DNA of 16,162 nt from Phytoactinopolyspora endophytica (GTDB lineage Bacteria; Actinomycetota; Actinomycetes; Jiangellales; Jiangellaceae): contig NZ_ML142866.1 in NCBI RefSeq assembly GCF_004138495.1, forward strand, positions 96,791 through 112,952, in the 5' to 3' direction. Position 1 is the stretch's first letter. Each line of letters opens with the position of its first letter. The notes beneath the pieces were generated by a model. The model saw only the letters and a list, made by a program, of their open reading frames with translations. It ran no database searches and had not been told where the DNA came from. This document shows positions 7,545 through 15,065 of the stretch, one piece after another. The position numbers and the translations under genes were made by a program.

Positions 7545-8320
7545 CGCTCACCGCCCGGCAATCCCTGACCGGCCGACCACGGAGTGACCCAGCGCGACAC
7601 CAGCCCGACCAGCGCGTATCCGGCGGTGGCCAGCAGCCCGCAAAGCAGCGCCACCGCCCAGGCCCGTTCGACCTCCAGCTGACGTTGCGCCACGGCCATC
7701 GCGACCCCGACCCCGGTGTCGACGCCGCCGAGATACTCGCCGACGATGGCGCCGAGCAGAGCTGCCGGAACAGCGATCTTCAACGCGGCGAACGTCGCCG
7801 GCAGCGCGGAGATCGCCTGCACCTTGGTCAACTGCTGCCACCGGCCGCCGCCATACGCGCGGATCACGTCGAGCGTGGTGCGTCGCGACGACCGCACCCC
7901 GAGCAGCGCGCCGATCAGCGTCGTGAAGAACACCATCATCGCGGCCAGGAAGACCGACGGGGTACGCCCGCCGAATACGACGAGGAGAAGCGGGCCGATC
8001 GCCACCATCGGCAGGCATTGGGTGATGACCGCGACCTGTGTCGCCACCCCTTCCAAAGCCGGAATCAGGAGCACCAGCACCGCGATCGCCAGCGCGACGG
8101 CGTTGCCCCAGAGGAAGCCTTGCGCCGCACCGCCCAACGTGTCACCGACATGCCGGCTGTAGAAGTCCCAGCCGTCGTCCGGGAACTGCCGGAGGACCGC
8201 CCACGGTGTGGGTACCGCGCCGCTGGCGGAGAACGCCGTCTCGGCGGCGATCCACCAGACGGCCAGAACCACCACCAGTCCCCCGACCCCTACTAGGCGG
8301 GCCCGGCTGCGCCCACTCAA
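7541..8320 (-). CDS. ABC transporter permease (NitT/TauT/HMP-type)
   Basis: 259 residues from a TTG start at 8320 that overlaps the TGA of the ATPase gene (TTGA); AAGGAA lies about 8 nt upstream. The frame is open much further upstream, but that part is antisense or out-of-frame to the ATPase and is not coding. Hydrophobic helices occupy about 9-28 ([17 protein letters not shown]), 64-85, 90-118 and 125-150, plus C-terminal ones around 185-205 and 225-245. The EAA-like loop is [21 protein letters not shown]. An alternative GTG inside GGLVVV would remove the first helix and is less likely. It is paired with the next permease, suggesting a heterodimeric channel. Confidence 0.88.
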   Translation of the reverse strand: MSGRSRARLVGVGGLVVVLAVWWIAAETAFSASGAVPTPWAVLRQFPDDGWDFYSRHVGDTLGGAAQGFLWGNAVALAIAVLVLLIPALEGVATQVAVITQCLPMVAIGPLLLVVFGGRTPSVFLAAMMVFFTTLIGALLGVRSSRRTTLDVIRAYGGGRWQQLTKVQAISALPATFAALKIAVPAALLGAIVGEYLGGVDTGVGVAMAVAQRQLEVERAWAVALLCGLLATAGYALVGLVSRWVTPWSAGQGLPGGER

Positions 8321-9165
8321 CCCGATTCCTTGCCGAACAGCACGTCCGAGACATGATCGTGCAGCTCGTGGAACTCCGGCGTCCGCATCATCTCGATGGT
8401 CCGGGGCCGCGGCAGGTCGACCGTCACGGTCTCGACCACCCGTCCTGGACGTGGACTCATCACCGCGACCACGTCGGACATGAAGATCGCCTCGCCGATG
8501 CCATGGGTGACCATCAGCGTCGTCGCTGGGCGCTCGGTCCAGATCCGCTGCAGCTCGAGGTTGAGCCGTTGCCGCGTCATCTCGTCCAACGCCCCGAACG
8601 GCTCGTCGAGCAGCAGTACCTCCGGCTGGACCGCGAGCGCCCGCGCGATGGACACCCGCTGACGCATACCGCCCGACAGCTGCGCCGGCCGCGCCTTTCC
8701 GAAACCGTCCAGTCCCACCAGTTGCACCAAGTCGTCGATCAGACCGGGGTCGGGACGGACCCCGGCGACCTCCAACGGGAGCCGGATGTTCTTGACGACG
8801 CTGCGCCACGGTAGCAACGCCGAGTCTTGGAAGGCGATGCCGAGCCCGTGCGAGCGGCGCAGCTCGGCCGGCGACGCGTCATGCACAAGAGCCTGACCCT
8901 GCGTGGGCTTTTCCAGTCCGGCCAGGATCCGCAGCACGGTCGACTTCCCGCACCCGGACGGGCCGAGCAGCGACAGGAATGAGCCGCGAGCAGTGGCCAG
9001 GCTCACCGAGTCGAGCGCATGGACGCTCTCTCGGCCGAGCTTAAAGGCCTTGGACAGCCCCATCAGGCTGATCCCCGATGCCTGGGCTGCCGCGGCCGCG
9101 CCGCTTGTCTCGGTCTCCGTCGTCACCGTGGTCACGTCTCTCGTCGGGTCACGTCTCGTGGTCAC
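8317..9165 (-). CDS. ABC transporter ATP-binding protein (NitT/TauT-type)
   Basis: 282 residues from GTG 9165. All nucleotide-binding motifs are present: Walker [10 protein letters not shown] (68-76), Q-loop Q113 in [10 protein letters not shown], signature LSGGMRQR (163-170), Walker B VLLLDEPF with catalytic E188, D-loop GALD, and H-loop H221 in MVTHGIGEA. It is close in layout to the SsuB/TauB/ThiZ group, which energise import of sulfonates, nitrate-like anions or pyrimidines. It sits 56 bp after the substrate-binding protein gene and overlaps the downstream permease gene. The first 30 residues are Thr/Arg/Ala-rich and not conserved in the family; they include a 30-bp tandem duplication (9131-9190) that copies the start region, so GTG 9135 or GTG 9126 are equally plausible starts (272 or 269 residues). 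Confidence 0.93.
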   Translation of the reverse strand: MTTRRDPTRDVTTVTTETETSGAAAAAQASGISLMGLSKAFKLGRESVHALDSVSLATARGSFLSLLGPSGCGKSTVLRILAGLEKPTQGQALVHDASPAELRRSHGLGIAFQDSALLPWRSVVKNIRLPLEVAGVRPDPGLIDDLVQLVGLDGFGKARPAQLSGGMRQRVSIARALAVQPEVLLLDEPFGALDEMTRQRLNLELQRIWTERPATTLMVTHGIGEAIFMSDVVAVMSPRPGRVVETVTVDLPRPRTIEMMRTPEFHELHDHVSDVLFGKESG

Positions 9166-9190
9166 GTCTCTCGTCGGGTCACGTCTCGTC
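9131..9190 (-). repeat. 30-bp tandem duplication at the ATPase gene start
   Basis: 9131-9160 and 9161-9190 match at 29 of 30 positions, and 9192-9210 is a decayed third partial copy. Each full copy carries the same GAGAGAC-GTG-ACC context, so a start codon with an identical weak ribosome site is present twice, in frame. Confidence 0.85.
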
Positions 9191-9221
9191 GGTCACGTCT
9201 TGTCAGGTCAGATTTCGCCAG

Positions 9222-10328
9222 TCAGATCAGGTCCGGGTTCTCGCTGTACACCTCGTCGAGGACCGAAAGGTCGAACAGTTCGTCGACGCCGATCTCGATG
9301 CCGGCGTACTGCAGGGCGGCCACGTTGGCGTCCATGAGCTCGCTGGTCACGGTGAACAGCCCGTTGTTGCCGGTGTCCTCCGACTCGATCAGCTCCGCCT
9401 GCCCGTCCATCACGTCACGCTGCTCGTCGTAGTCGAAGTTCTGGTCGACACCGTACTTCTCGACGGTCAGGCGCGTCGCCTCGTCCGGGTCCGCCAGGGC
9501 GTCCCGCCAGCCCCTGATGGTGGCGGCGAGGAAGGCCTTGAGCTGTTCCCGGTCGTCGTCGATCGTCTGCTGCAGCACGGCGAGGCTCTCCCCCACCATG
9601 GACAGGCCGTGGTCGGCGAAGAGGATCTGCTCGGCGGCGAAACCGCGGCGGTTCAACACGGCTGCGCCGGCGGTGGCGTATCCCACGTACCCATCGATCT
9701 CACCGACGGTCAGCGGTGTGGGATCGGACTGGAACGGGACGCGCTCCACGTCCGCCGGGTCGATGTCATTGGCCGCGAGGAAGGCGGTCCACACCAGGTC
9801 GTTCGCATCCCCCACACCGATGCGCTTGCCGATCATGGCCTGTGGGTCCGGGATCGGGTTCTCCTCCAGGGAGACGATGCAGAACGGGTTCTTCTGGTAA
9901 GTCGCACCGACCAGCTTGATCTCGGCGCCCTCGAGGATCGCCGGCGCAGCGATCAGCGGAGACGAGACACCGATCCACGCCTGGCCGGTGCTCAGCGCCG
10001 CCTCGGCCGGCGTGCCTCCCGGTCCTCCGGCGCCCAGCTCGACGTTCGAGAACCCCGCGTCTTCGTAGTACCCGCCCTCGAGGGCCATATAAGGCCCGAC
10101 GAACTGCACGTTCTTCACCCAGGACAGCTGCAGCGTGACGTCGCCGTACGAGCCCTGCTCATCGGCGCCACCGCCCGACCCGGATGCCGTGTCGGCGTCG
10201 TCGTCGCCTCCACACGCCGCCAGCAGCCCGCCGGCCACCACCATGCCGGCGGCGCCGGTGACCTGCAGAAAACGGCGGCGACTCACGGAAGTCGCGAGGT
10301 TCGACAGCTCCGATCCGGTGACTGGCAT
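9222..10328 (-). CDS. ABC transporter substrate-binding protein (NMT1/THI5-like), Tat lipoprotein
   Basis: 368 residues from ATG 10328, with GGAAGAG upstream; the longer open frame reaching 10682 is intergenic. The N-terminus has a twin-arginine motif SRRRFLQ (16-22), a hydrophobic segment and a lipobox LLAAC with lipidated Cys39, then an Asp/Gly/Ser linker. This predicts a lipoprotein exported folded and tethered to the outer face of the membrane. The mature part, starting DVTLQLSWVKNVQFVGPYMA, has the periplasmic-binding fold of NMT1/THI5-like proteins, with the typical LSTGQAWIGV and GKRIGVGDAND segments; GEIDGYVGYA matches the second-lobe signature. Family members bind pyrimidine precursors of thiamine, riboflavin, sulfonates or nitrate-like compounds. 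Here the neighbouring deaminase suggests an aminopurine or related heterocycle, which is an inference. Confidence 0.9.
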   Translation of the reverse strand: MPVTGSELSNLATSVSRRRFLQVTGAAGMVVAGGLLAACGGDDDADTASGSGGGADEQGSYGDVTLQLSWVKNVQFVGPYMALEGGYYEDAGFSNVELGAGGPGGTPAEAALSTGQAWIGVSSPLIAAPAILEGAEIKLVGATYQKNPFCIVSLEENPIPDPQAMIGKRIGVGDANDLVWTAFLAANDIDPADVERVPFQSDPTPLTVGEIDGYVGYATAGAAVLNRRGFAAEQILFADHGLSMVGESLAVLQQTIDDDREQLKAFLAATIRGWRDALADPDEATRLTVEKYGVDQNFDYDEQRDVMDGQAELIESEDTGNNGLFTVTSELMDANVAALQYAGIEIGVDELFDLSVLDEVYSENPDLI

Positions 10329-10650
10329 GTTCTCTTCCCGTCTGGTGTGTGAAGCCTGGCGCCTGACGCTTGCAAGGGCGAACGAGGCTATGGGGGGCCT
10401 GAGCCAGTAGACCGCCCGGCATGCAGCCCGGGCTATCCCCAGCCGCACGAAGTTTGGCACGCGTCGTGTCCCCGGCGTTGTCGGATGCTCCAAAATTCTT
10501 TCCGTCGCGTAAGCGGGTGATTCGATCTCACTCGTGACAACTCGCGTCGTCGAAGGCGGATGAAGCCGGCTCCCACCACGACGCCACTCCATAGCCGGCC
10601 TGTGTACAGGAATGCGGCCTCGACACAACACACTCTGCCGTCTGCACAGA

Positions 10651-10690
10651 GAACGACATTGCGGTTGCTCGGGCAGCCGCAATGTCGTCC
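10651..10690. promoter_or_regulatory. 40-bp palindrome in the divergent promoter region
   Basis: The arms of 18 bp (10651-10668 and 10673-10690) pair at 16 positions around a TCGG loop; ACGACATTGCGG (10653-10664) is perfectly matched by CCGCAATGTCGT (10677-10688). It could be an operator for the linked PucR regulator, a transcriptional insulator, or a member of a genome-wide palindrome family. It has no trailing T run, so it is not a classical terminator. Confidence 0.6.
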
Positions 10691-10701
10691 CCCACGGCTC
10701 G

Positions 10702-10740
10702 CCGGTTGATCATGGGCAGCTCTCCGGTTGATCATGGGCA
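10702..10740. repeat. Pair of 17-bp direct repeats with TGATCA core
   Basis: CCGGTTGATCATGGGCA occurs exactly at 10702-10718 and 10724-10740, spaced 22 bp start to start (two helical turns). The 12-mer CCCATGATCAAC, its reverse complement core, recurs at 3349-3360, downstream of the DUF222/HNH gene. Either tandem operators or a dispersed repeat. Confidence 0.7.
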
Positions 10741-10898
10741 ATACGACGAGCGGACGCTCCCGATGCCGCGCAGAGATTGGTCGATTCTCCAGATACGCGT
10801 GACCGGGCCGTGTGATTGGCTCGGAGGCGATGTCATCGAGGACCGTTCCGAGGCCGGTCGGCCTGTTTCCGCACGGTCCGGGAGATCCTGGAGGAACG

Positions 10899-11927
10899 TT
10901 GACGACATGGCCGGTCGCCGAGCTTCATGTGCACATCGAGGGGACGCTCGAAGCCGAGCTCCTGGTGCAGCTCGCCCGCCGCAATGACGTCACGCTGCCG
11001 ACCACCGACCCGACCGAGCTGCGTCGCCGATACGCGTTCACTGACCTGCAGTCCTTTCTCGACATCTACTACGCGAACCTCACGGTCCTGCGGACCGCCC
11101 AGGACTTCTACGACCTCGGCCTCGGCTACCTGGAGCGCGCCGCCGCGGGTGGCGTCCGGCGGGCGGAGATCTTCTTCGATCCACAGGTCCACATCAACAA
11201 CGGCGTGCCGCTCGACGCCGTGTTCGACGGTCTCGGCGGGGCGCTGCGCGACGGCTCGTCGTCGACGGGCGTGTCGGCCGAACTGATCATGTGCTTCATG
11301 CGGGACCTCGGTCCGGAGGCCGCCCGGGAGACGCTGCTGGCCGCTCTGCCGTTCCGGGAACATTTCATCGGTGTCGGTCTCGATTCGGCCGAGGTCGGCC
11401 ACCCGGCAGGGCTCTTCCGCGACGTCTATCAGATGGCTGCGGCCGAAGGCCTGCACCGCGTGGCGCACGCAGGCGAAGAAGGCGGGCCGGACTACGTCTG
11501 GGAAGCCCTCGACATCCTCGGCGTGGAGCGCATCGATCACGGTATCCGCGCCCTGGAGGACCCGCATCTCATGGTTCGGCTCCGTGACCAGCGGATACCG
11601 CTGACCGTGTGCCCGCTCTCCAACGTGTGCCTGAAGGCCGTCGGAAGGCTCGCGGACCATCCCCTGCCCGCGATGCTCGACGAGGGCCTGCTGGCGACCA
11701 TCAACAGCGACGATCCGGCGTACTTCGGCGGGTACGTGGACGACAACATCGCCGCCGTGCAGCGCGAACTCGGCCTGGACGACGAGCTCATCGCGACCAT
11801 CGCCACGAACTCGTTCAGGGCCAGCTTCGCCGGTCCGGCGCAGCGTAGCCTGTGGATCGACGAGGTGCGAAGCACCCTTGCGGCGACACAAGGCGCGACA
11901 GCCCGGGCCGGCTCGGAGAGGACGTGA
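10899..11927 (+). CDS. Adenine deaminase-type protein (adenosine deaminase family)
   Basis: 342 residues from a TTG at 10899, with GGAGG 4 nt upstream; this start gives MTTWPVAELHVHIEGT, matching the family's N-terminus. ATG 10812 would add 29 unrelated residues. Metal ligands H10 and H12 (HVH), H190 in VAHAGEE with proton-shuttling E193, H214 in DHGIRAL, and D271/D272 in NSDDPAYFGGY are all present, so an active zinc-dependent aminohydrolase is expected. The substrate loop reads GLDSAEVGHP (160-169), as in fungal/bacterial adenine deaminases (Aah1/ADE type 2) and unlike the GxDLAGDE loop of adenosine deaminases. Predicted reaction: adenine, or an N6-modified 6-aminopurine, to hypoxanthine plus ammonia or amine, in the cytosol. 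It is 2 bp before the amidohydrolase gene, so the two are probably co-transcribed, and it is divergent from the importer. Adenosine or aminofutalosine deamination is the alternative. Confidence 0.85.
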   Translation: MTTWPVAELHVHIEGTLEAELLVQLARRNDVTLPTTDPTELRRRYAFTDLQSFLDIYYANLTVLRTAQDFYDLGLGYLERAAAGGVRRAEIFFDPQVHINNGVPLDAVFDGLGGALRDGSSSTGVSAELIMCFMRDLGPEAARETLLAALPFREHFIGVGLDSAEVGHPAGLFRDVYQMAAAEGLHRVAHAGEEGGPDYVWEALDILGVERIDHGIRALEDPHLMVRLRDQRIPLTVCPLSNVCLKAVGRLADHPLPAMLDEGLLATINSDDPAYFGGYVDDNIAAVQRELGLDDELIATIATNSFRASFAGPAQRSLWIDEVRSTLAATQGATARAGSERT

Positions 11928-11929
11928 AC

Positions 11930-13162
11930 ATGGCGGAGGGTCAGATGAGACTGTCGGGCATCCGAGTGTGGGACGGCAGCGGCGATGCCGGCCTCTCCAC
12001 GCTCAGCTGGGACGACGGATGCATCACCGGCCTCGAACCATCCGGCGACGATCCGTGGCCGGAGCTCGCCATCGTGCCCGGGCTGGTCGACACACACGTG
12101 CACATGCTGGGCCACGCCGGCGAACGCGGCGACCCAGCCGGCCGGGACACCTTCACCTGGCCCCTGGTCTCGACGCGGGAGGAGCAAGTGCTGCACGTCG
12201 CGGCCAATGCGCAGAAGGCGATGCGGCATGGTGTCACCACACTGCGCGACCTGGCCGCCGACGAGGCACAGGCGGCAGTCGGCCGGGTCTTCGACCAGGG
12301 GCACCTCAGCGGCCCGCGCGTTCTGGCCAGCGGCGGCGTCGGCATGACCGCCGGTCACCTGGATCTGTTCACACCGCCCGCCGTGCGTGAACGCCCACCG
12401 ACGGCGGACAGCCCGGCGGAATGTCGCAGGCTGGTGCGCACCTGGGCCCGGGCCGGCCTGACCGGCATCAAGGTCTACACCAGTGGTGGAGTGCTGTCGA
12501 TCGGCGACCAGGTCGGCTGGCGCAACCACACCCTCGAAGAGCTGCACGCCACGGTCGACGAGGCACATGCCCTGGGCATGCTGGTGGCGGCGCACGCGCA
12601 CTCGGCGGAGGGCATCCGCATCGCGCTGGAGATCGGCGCCGACTCCATCGAGCACGGCACCGAGATGACCCCGGATGTCGCGGCAATGCTGGCCGAGCGA
12701 CGCGTCCCGGTCGCACCGACCCTGCTGATCAACGAGATGATCGCCCGCGCCGAGGTGCCCGTCGCGCCGGAGGCGCAGCAGGCCGCCGCCGAGCTGGTCG
12801 CCGCCCGCGACGAAGCCTTCCGCGACGCGGCGCGTGCCGGCGTCAGGTTCGTGCTCGGCACCGACGCCAGCGGCTACTTCGTCGAGTTCGGCGACCAGTG
12901 GGACGAGCTTCGCCGGATGGCCGATGTCTTCGACACGGGGCCGGAGGCCGTTCTGCGCGCAGCGACGTCCGACGCTGCGGACAGCATCGGGCTGGGCGCG
13001 GTCACCGGTCGGATCGCACCCGGCCTCGGCGCCGACTTCGTCGTCATGCGTGGACGCCCATGGGAGCGCGTGCGGGATCTGTCCGCCGACAGCATCGTCG
13101 CCGTCGTGTGCCGCGGCCGCGTCGTCGCAGGCGCCCTGCCCGTCCCGTCGGGAAGTACATGA
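11930..13162 (+). CDS. Amidohydrolase (imidazolonepropionase-like, prolidase-like group)
   Basis: 410 residues from ATG 11930 (GGAGAGG 8 nt upstream); ATG 11945, with GGAGGG 4 nt upstream, is an almost equal choice. The binuclear TIM-barrel set is complete: H56 and H58 (DTHVHM), probable carboxylated K181 (GIKVYTSGG), H222/H224 (AAHAHS), H242 (SIEHGTEM) and D312 (GTDASG). The small beta-sandwich is formed by the N-terminus and the C-terminal GRIAPGLGADFVVMRGRPW stretch. Characterised relatives hydrolyse N-acyl amino acids, Xaa-Arg/Xaa-Pro dipeptides, imidazolones or other cyclic amides, so the substrate here is open. Its coupling to an adenine deaminase suggests action on the heterocycle, or on an amide-linked side chain of the imported compound. 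The stop codon lies inside the downstream hairpin at 13158-13213. Confidence 0.88.
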   Translation: MAEGQMRLSGIRVWDGSGDAGLSTLSWDDGCITGLEPSGDDPWPELAIVPGLVDTHVHMLGHAGERGDPAGRDTFTWPLVSTREEQVLHVAANAQKAMRHGVTTLRDLAADEAQAAVGRVFDQGHLSGPRVLASGGVGMTAGHLDLFTPPAVRERPPTADSPAECRRLVRTWARAGLTGIKVYTSGGVLSIGDQVGWRNHTLEELHATVDEAHALGMLVAAHAHSAEGIRIALEIGADSIEHGTEMTPDVAAMLAERRVPVAPTLLINEMIARAEVPVAPEAQQAAAELVAARDEAFRDAARAGVRFVLGTDASGYFVEFGDQWDELRRMADVFDTGPEAVLRAATSDAADSIGLGAVTGRIAPGLGADFVVMRGRPWERVRDLSADSIVAVVCRGRVVAGALPVPSGST

Positions 13163-13213
13163 TCAAGTACGACGTTGGTGGCCTATAGCGCCACAAAGTC
13201 GCACTTGATCATG
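13158..13213. terminator. Long hairpin between convergent genes
   Basis: CATGATCAAGTACGAC (13158-13173) pairs with GTCGCACTTGATCATG (13198-13213) at 15 of 16 positions, and the interior (TTGGTGGC...GCGCCACAA) pairs further around a CTATA loop. The amidohydrolase stop TGA (13160-13162) is within the left arm. No T run follows, but the symmetric structure between convergent ends fits bidirectional termination; a repeated palindrome family is an alternative. Confidence 0.6.
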
Positions 13214-13230
13214 GAGCGAACGTGGCCAGT

Positions 13231-13250
13231 CGTTGATGATCTCTCTGTCA
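13231..13250. repeat. 20-bp repeat, copy 2, at the pucR-like stop codon
   Basis: Identical to 6690-6709. Read on the minus strand it begins TGACAGAGAG, and the TGA is the stop codon of the PucR-type gene, so the repeat abuts or provides the gene end. Confidence 0.8.
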
Positions 13251-14843
13251 TGGGAGGCATTGGAGAGCGAGGTAGAAGTCGACGCGATCGTGCGTGGACG
13301 AAAGGTCCCGGTGAGTCAGCTTCTCGATCCGGCTGACCCGGTAGCGCAGCGTGTTGACGTGGACGTGCAGCCGTTCTGCCGACTGCTGCCAGGAGCCGTT
13401 GGTGTCCAGAAACGACCGCAGCGTAGTGATCAGGTCGGAGCCGTGCCGGGCATCGTAGTCCAGCAGCGGCCGCAGGAGCCCGTCCGCGAAGGAGGCCTTG
13501 ACCCGGTCCGACAACATGGACAGCAGGGCGTCGTGCGAGAGGATCGTCGCACCTGACGAGACCACCACCGGCCCGTCGCCCGCGGCCCCCTGGAACCGTT
13601 GCCCCGCCACCGCCAGCGCGGCGGCCAGCTGGCTGACGCTGTCCGAGGGCTCACTCACCCCGGCGACAAGCTGACGACGCCGCAGGAGCTGGTGGCCGGA
13701 TGCCGCCCTCATGCATTCGGCAACCGCGTCCGACTCGACGCCGGTCCCATTGAGCAGTACGACGGCGTGGCCGCCGGCCACCGTGCCCAGCACATCCGCG
13801 TCGAGCTCGACCAGCTGGTCGGTGACCAGCTCGAGGGTCGCCTGCGGCGGAAAGGACGTGTCGTTGATCGCAGCGACGACGATGACCGTCGGCAGCCTCG
13901 GGTCCACACCCAGCAGACGAAGCCGTGCCGACACCTCACCCGGGGGAACGTCTCCGGCCTTCAGCACATCGATGAGATCGCCGATCTGATGCTGCCGAGC
14001 CGAGCGGGCCTTCTCCTCGAGGTCGAGCTGCAGGCCCGCGACGCTCAGGAGCGTCTGCACCAACCGGCCCGCGTCCGGCGGCCAACCGCGGTGGTCTCCG
14101 GCGCAGACCAAATAGCCGCGGACCCGGGCATCGCTGCCGTGCACGGTCCACACCGAGTCGGCACCCCGGTCGTGCCCGATGTCCGCGTCGTCGTACGTGG
14201 TGTCCGCGTCGGCGGTGTCGTCGTCATGCTCGACGACGAGGCCGGTGGCCGGCTCCTCGAGCACCCGGTTGAACAAGCGAGCCAGCCGTCCCGGTTTGAG
14301 CTGTGGTCCAGCGCCGGCCACAGCCGTGCCGGTCGGCGAGATGATCCAGCAGTCGATGCCAAGCTCGCGCTGGAACAGTTCCAGAGTCGCGCCCGGCCCA
14401 TCCCCGATCGCAGCCATCTCGACCAGCCGCCGGTCCAGCGCCGCGGCCCTGGTGAGCGCGAGCTCACGAGCGTTACGCGTCTGGTCCCGGACCGATTCCC
14501 GGATCGTGTTGAAAGAGACGTCGCCGGAGACGGTGAGCAGCGGTAGCCGCCGCCGTCGGCACTCCTCGACCAGCCGCGCCGGGATGGTGCCCACCACCAG
14601 GGTCCCGACCACCAGGGCAGCCACGCTGCAGTCGGCGAGCGCCCCGACGAATCTGCCGGCGTCGTCCGGCTCGTGGTACCAGACGCAACTGGTCAGCACG
14701 AGGTGACCGTCCCCGAGGAAGCGCCGCGGGTCCGGCAGGTCGGTGACGTATGTGTCCTGGACCGTCGCCTCCAGGTCTTCTGGTTCGGCGGCGACGACGC
14801 TCAGCCGCAACCGTTCTTGATGGACAAGATCGATGATTCGCAA
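13248..14843 (-). CDS. PucR-family transcriptional regulator
   Basis: 531 residues from TTG 14843, with GGAGGA 7 nt upstream. Order: PucR N-terminal ligand-sensing domain (about 1-125; MRIIDLV...DLPDPRRFLGDGHLVLTSCVWY, then VAALVVGTLVVGTIPARLVEECRRRRLPLLTVS), a variable middle with an acidic loop near 209-225 (HDDDTADADTTYDDAD), a GGDEF-like CdaR domain (about 310-440), and the C-terminal HTH_30 (484-531; SWQQSAERLHVHVNTLRYRVSRIEKL). Family members such as B. subtilis PucR and CdaR respond to purine-degradation or other nitrogen-source metabolites and usually activate neighbouring genes. Its placement next to a deaminase, an amidohydrolase and an importer makes it the likely local regulator. 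It is convergent with the amidohydrolase gene, and a candidate autoregulatory site lies at 14918-14939. Confidence 0.9.
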   Translation of the reverse strand: MRIIDLVHQERLRLSVVAAEPEDLEATVQDTYVTDLPDPRRFLGDGHLVLTSCVWYHEPDDAGRFVGALADCSVAALVVGTLVVGTIPARLVEECRRRRLPLLTVSGDVSFNTIRESVRDQTRNARELALTRAAALDRRLVEMAAIGDGPGATLELFQRELGIDCWIISPTGTAVAGAGPQLKPGRLARLFNRVLEEPATGLVVEHDDDTADADTTYDDADIGHDRGADSVWTVHGSDARVRGYLVCAGDHRGWPPDAGRLVQTLLSVAGLQLDLEEKARSARQHQIGDLIDVLKAGDVPPGEVSARLRLLGVDPRLPTVIVVAAINDTSFPPQATLELVTDQLVELDADVLGTVAGGHAVVLLNGTGVESDAVAECMRAASGHQLLRRRQLVAGVSEPSDSVSQLAAALAVAGQRFQGAAGDGPVVVSSGATILSHDALLSMLSDRVKASFADGLLRPLLDYDARHGSDLITTLRSFLDTNGSWQQSAERLHVHVNTLRYRVSRIEKLTHRDLSSTHDRVDFYLALQCLP

Positions 14844-14917
14844 CGGCTCGTCCTCCGCAGGTCTCGAGAACCCATCGCCGGCGGCACCGGCGGCGGTGGC
14901 GGTCTGGCAGGTCTGAA

Positions 14918-14939
14918 GTCAGATTCTGACAGATGTCAA
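14918..14939 (-). promoter_or_regulatory. Candidate promoter/operator of the PucR-type gene
   Basis: On the minus strand a consensus -35 TTGACA (14934-14939) is followed immediately by a perfect dyad GTCAGAATCTGAC (14918-14930), which would fill the spacer. The -10 expected near 14911-14916 (TCAGAC) is poor. A dyad in the spacer is a classic repressor position and suggests autoregulation. Confidence 0.4.
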
Positions 14940-15065
14940 GAGGCTGTGCGGGCAGGGGCGCCGGTGAGGTGAGCGAGTTCCTGTTTCGCACGTATGTGGG
15001 AGCGGAGCCCTGGTACGTGAGGCATCCGCGCCCGGGCCGGCCATACTACGGAGTGCCGGGACGGC

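Larger units (their letters stand above)
10329..10898. other. Divergent intergenic regulatory region
   Basis: This 570-bp gap separates the importer operon (minus) from the deaminase operon (plus), so it must hold both promoters. I see no convincing -35/-10 pair. It does contain a 40-bp hairpin (10651-10690) and a pair of 17-bp repeats (10702-10740). Open frames crossing it, such as 10433-10741 minus and 10682-10987 plus, have no domain or ribosome site and look accidental. Confidence 0.6.

Noticed and set aside
8321..8809. N-terminal extension of the second permease to 8809
   Set aside because: The extension overlaps the ATPase gene in another frame and has no transporter-like sequence; the TTG at 8320 gives the expected length.
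9078..10352. 424-residue plus-strand open frame
   Set aside because: Antisense to the substrate-binding protein gene; no domain and arises from high third-position GC.
10433..10741. 102-residue minus-strand ORF in the divergent region
   Set aside because: Crosses the palindrome and the direct repeats, with no ribosome site, domain or coding bias.
10833..12655. Two long minus-strand open frames (10833-11891 and 11537-12655)
   Set aside because: Antisense to the deaminase and amidohydrolase, which have complete active-site motifs on the plus strand.
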